Below, piece after piece: positions 61,811-64,000 of a DNA stretch of 64,000 nucleotides. This DNA comes from Methanocalculus natronophilus (GTDB lineage Archaea; Halobacteriota; Methanomicrobia; Methanomicrobiales; Methanocorpusculaceae): assembly GCF_038751955.1 (NCBI RefSeq), contig NZ_JBCEXH010000001.1:80300-144299 (forward strand), given 5' to 3'. Below the pieces are notes generated by a model that searched no databases, had not been told where the DNA came from, and was given only the letters and a program-made list of their open reading frames with translations. The position numbers and the translations under genes are program-made. Numbering within the stretch: the stretch's first letter is position 1; the number at the start of each line of letters is the position of its first letter.

Positions 61811-64000
61811 TTATTGGTCAGGTATCTCCCTCGCCTGGAGAGCAGGGGGATTATACCCTCGCAGGAGGAGTGAGAGCGAGACGATTGTGACAGAGGAGAG
61901 AGCCATTGCAAGTCCTGCATATTCGGGCCGGAACGTGACCCCGAAGAACGGGGTGAGGAGACCTGCTGCGATAGGAATGAGGAGAATGTTATAGAAGAAG
62001 GCCCAGAAGAGGTTGCCCCGTATCCGTCCCATCACTTTACGCGCAAGCTGGATGGCTGCAGCCGCATCGATCAGATCGTCATGGATAAGGACAACGCCCC
62101 CGCTCTCGACTGCAACATCTGTTCCTCCGGAGATTGCAATCCCGACATCGGCCTGTGCAAGAGCCGGGGCATCATTGATCCCATCCCCGATAAATGCAAC
62201 CACCTCACCCTGCTCCTGGAGCCTGGATACCTCGCCAGCCTTCTCTCCCGGAAGCACACCTGCAAGTATCCGCCTGATACCTGCCCTCTCCCCGATGACC
62301 TGGGCGGTGTGCTGGTTATCCCCGGTGATCATGACAACCTGGAGGCCCATATCCTGGAAGACTGAAACCGCAGCAGCTGATGTCGGTTTGAGGGGATCGG
62401 TGATCGCAATACAGCCGGCATACCCGCGATTCATGGCAACCAGTACAACAGTCTTCCCGTCAGTTTCGGACCTGACAATCGCACCAAGCGCACTTTTTGG
62501 GATCTGGATGGATCGGCTGTCAAAGAGGGCCCTGTTGCCGATGAGAACAGGTACGCCATTGACAGAGCCGCTGATGCCAAGGCCTCCGAAGGTCTCAAAG
62601 CCTGTGGCCTCCTGGATGGGTGCCCCTCTTCGTTCTGCTTCGTGCATGATTGCCATGCCAAGGGGGTGAAGAGACTGCTTCTCAACCGAGGCTGCAGATG
62701 AGAGGAGTTCTTCCTCAGTGCAGGAGTATGGTATGGTATCGGTCACCACCGGCCTGCCTGCGGTCAGGGTGCCGGTTTTATCAATCGCCACTGTTGTTAT
62801 TGTCCCTGATCGTTCCAGTACCTCGCCATTTCGTATCAGGATACCAAGTTCTGCGCCACGGCCGACCCCGACGGTGATGGCGGTGGGAGTGGCAAGACCA
62901 AGAGCACAGGGGCAGGCAACAACCAGCACAGCAATGAGTGCGGTCACGGCAAAGAGGAGAGGCGATCCAGCGATGAAATACCAGAAGAGAAAGGCAAAAA
63001 CTGCAATGCTGAGAACGACCGGTATGAAGTAGGAGACGACCCGGTCTGCAATACGCTGGACTTTTGGCCTGCTTGCCTGTGCCTCCCCGACCATCCTGAT
63101 AATCCGTGCAAGGACCGTATCACTGCCGACACGGGTTGCACAGACAGTCAGTACCCCGGTTGTCGAGATGGTTCCGCCTATAACGGTTGCATCCCTGCTT
63201 TTAAAGACCGGGATGGGCTCTCCAGTCACCATGGATTCATCAACATGGCTCTCACCGTCCATGACCACACCATCAACTGGTACCGCCTCTCCCGGCCTGA
63301 CAACGACGAGATCATAGGGGACAATCTCCTCCAGTGGCACCTCGATCTCTGTCTTCTCCCTGATGACGATCGCCTTCTTTGGCTGAAGGCTGATTAACGC
63401 CCTGATGGCTTCGCCAGCCTTTCCTTTTGCCCGTGCCTCAAGATACCTGCCAAGGGTGAGGAAGGCTGTGAGCATGACTGCTGTCTCAAAGAAGATGAAG
63501 TCTGCTGAGAGAAAGATGCCAAATGTGCCAAAGACACTGGCTACATACGCTGTTCCGATACCAAGGGAGTACATGACATCCATATCCAGGATACCATGCC
63601 TGAGGGAGCGGACTGCGGCAAAAACGATCGGGTATGCCAGGTAGAGGAAGAAGGGGGTTGTGATGAGAAACAGGAGAACCGGCATGGGAAGGGGAAGTGG
63701 AGGCTGAAGGTGCATCAGGAGCATGAGAAGAGCCGAAACTGCAAACCCGATGATGGATCTATGAAGTTTATTACGGAGATCGCGGGCAGCCTCCTCCTCA
63801 TAAAGCCCGGATGCATCATCCCCTTCAAGGCCGGTTGCCTGATAGCCTGCATCACGAACTGCTTGTCTGATGGAATCAACTGTTTGGATGTCTGGATAGA
63901 ACGCCAGGTGCGCCTGCCCGGTCCCGAGATTGACTGATGCCGCGGAAACCCCGGGAAGGGATTTCAGGGTCTTTTCGATTGCCTGTACACACATTGCACA
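61811..64000 (-). CDS. copA: Copper-type P1B ATPase (5' end outside window)
   Basis: 730 codons are visible; the extreme N-terminus is beyond the right edge. Heavy-metal-associated domain first (window-edge CAMCVQAIEKTLKSL, the CxxC metal site), then membrane helices, actuator loop with MVTGEPIPV, the intramembrane CPCALGLATP metal site, the phosphorylation motif DKTGTLT, the HPLG motif of heavy-metal pumps and GDGINDAPALAQADVGIAI. CPC with a CxxC domain indicates a Cu(I)-exporting group. Ends 27 residues after the last helix. Confidence 0.93.
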   Translation of the reverse strand, partial: CAMCVQAIEKTLKSLPGVSAASVNLGTGQAHLAFYPDIQTVDSIRQAVRDAGYQATGLEGDDASGLYEEEAARDLRNKLHRSIIGFAVSALLMLLMHLQPPLPLPMPVLLFLITTPFFLYLAYPIVFAAVRSLRHGILDMDVMYSLGIGTAYVASVFGTFGIFLSADFIFFETAVMLTAFLTLGRYLEARAKGKAGEAIRALISLQPKKAIVIREKTEIEVPLEEIVPYDLVVVRPGEAVPVDGVVMDGESHVDESMVTGEPIPVFKSRDATVIGGTISTTGVLTVCATRVGSDTVLARIIRMVGEAQASRPKVQRIADRVVSYFIPVVLSIAVFAFLFWYFIAGSPLLFAVTALIAVLVVACPCALGLATPTAITVGVGRGAELGILIRNGEVLERSGTITTVAIDKTGTLTAGRPVVTDTIPYSCTEEELLSSAASVEKQSLHPLGMAIMHEAERRGAPIQEATGFETFGGLGISGSVNGVPVLIGNRALFDSRSIQIPKSALGAIVRSETDGKTVVLVAMNRGYAGCIAITDPLKPTSAAAVSVFQDMGLQVVMITGDNQHTAQVIGERAGIRRILAGVLPGEKAGEVSRLQEQGEVVAFIGDGINDAPALAQADVGIAISGGTDVAVESGGVVLIHDDLIDAAAAIQLARKVMGRIRGNLFWAFFYNILLIPIAAGLLTPFFGVTFRPEYAGLAMALSSVTIVSLSLLLRGYNPPALQAREIPDQ

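Overview
The window comes from a methanogenic euryarchaeon, most probably of the order Methanomicrobiales (inference). RNA polymerase subunits A and B are both split (A'/A'' and B'/B''). Ether-lipid genes (sn-glycerol-1-phosphate dehydrogenase, geranylgeranyl reductase), aIF2-alpha, Nop10, GINS/PriS, EndoQ, archaeal ProRS and a complete anaerobic-type cobalamin set are present. Coding is dense on both strands, with many ATGA/TGATG overlaps. I see no CRISPR array, insertion sequence or rRNA.

Layout. 1-3538: receiver plus multi-PAS histidine kinase running off the left edge. 3579-5488: CCA-adding enzyme and RNA 2',3'-cyclic phosphodiesterase. 5605-8059: glutaredoxin-like protein and class III ribonucleotide reductase whose C-terminus looks abnormal. 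8129-8947: MerR/GyrI-type regulator. 9040-12400: a PAPS-reductase-like/cysteine-desulfurase fusion convergent with fdhD. 12466-20825: the RNA polymerase operon rpoH-B''-B'-A'-A''-rpl30e-nusA, with tRNA-Lys upstream. 21195-30313: mixed housekeeping and membrane genes (PsiE-like protein, receiver/roadblock pair, tRNA-Pro, DUF89 phosphatase, NfeD/SPFH pair, GNAT, site-2 protease, RNase HII, RCK protein, ferredoxin plus geranylgeranyl reductase).

30502-43847 is devoted to cobalt/nickel and corrinoids. An eight-gene cbi operon (T-L-F-G-H-C-D-E) is followed by a duplicated metal-uptake locus: histidine-rich surface protein 1, NikM/CbiM-1, NikL-like-1; then histidine-rich surface protein 2, NikM/CbiM-2, NikL-like-2, NikQ/CbiQ, NikO/CbiO; then a CbiA/CfbB-type amidase. 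Two different histidine-rich exported proteins with archaeosortase-like C-terminal tails sit in front of two copies of the S-component genes, which share one energising Q/O module. This is the best candidate in the window for an undescribed system.

43839-51690: EndoQ, then a translation and replication run on the minus strand (L44e-S27e-aIF2alpha-Nop10-PAC2; UPF0058-ELP3-PriS-GINS) and an ADP-ribosylglycohydrolase homologue. 51801-56212: UPF0179, G1P dehydrogenase, DUF63, SpoIIM-like protein, prolyl-tRNA synthetase. 56264-64000: a dynamin-like GTPase with a divergent unknown gene, a three-gene unknown operon that includes an alpha/alpha-toroid protein, a double zinc-ribbon protein, and a copper-type P1B ATPase running off the right edge.

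Two genes are under 60 codons and easy to miss: a ferredoxin (30140-30313) and nop10 (45688-45849). All functions are read from motifs by eye; no database search was possible.
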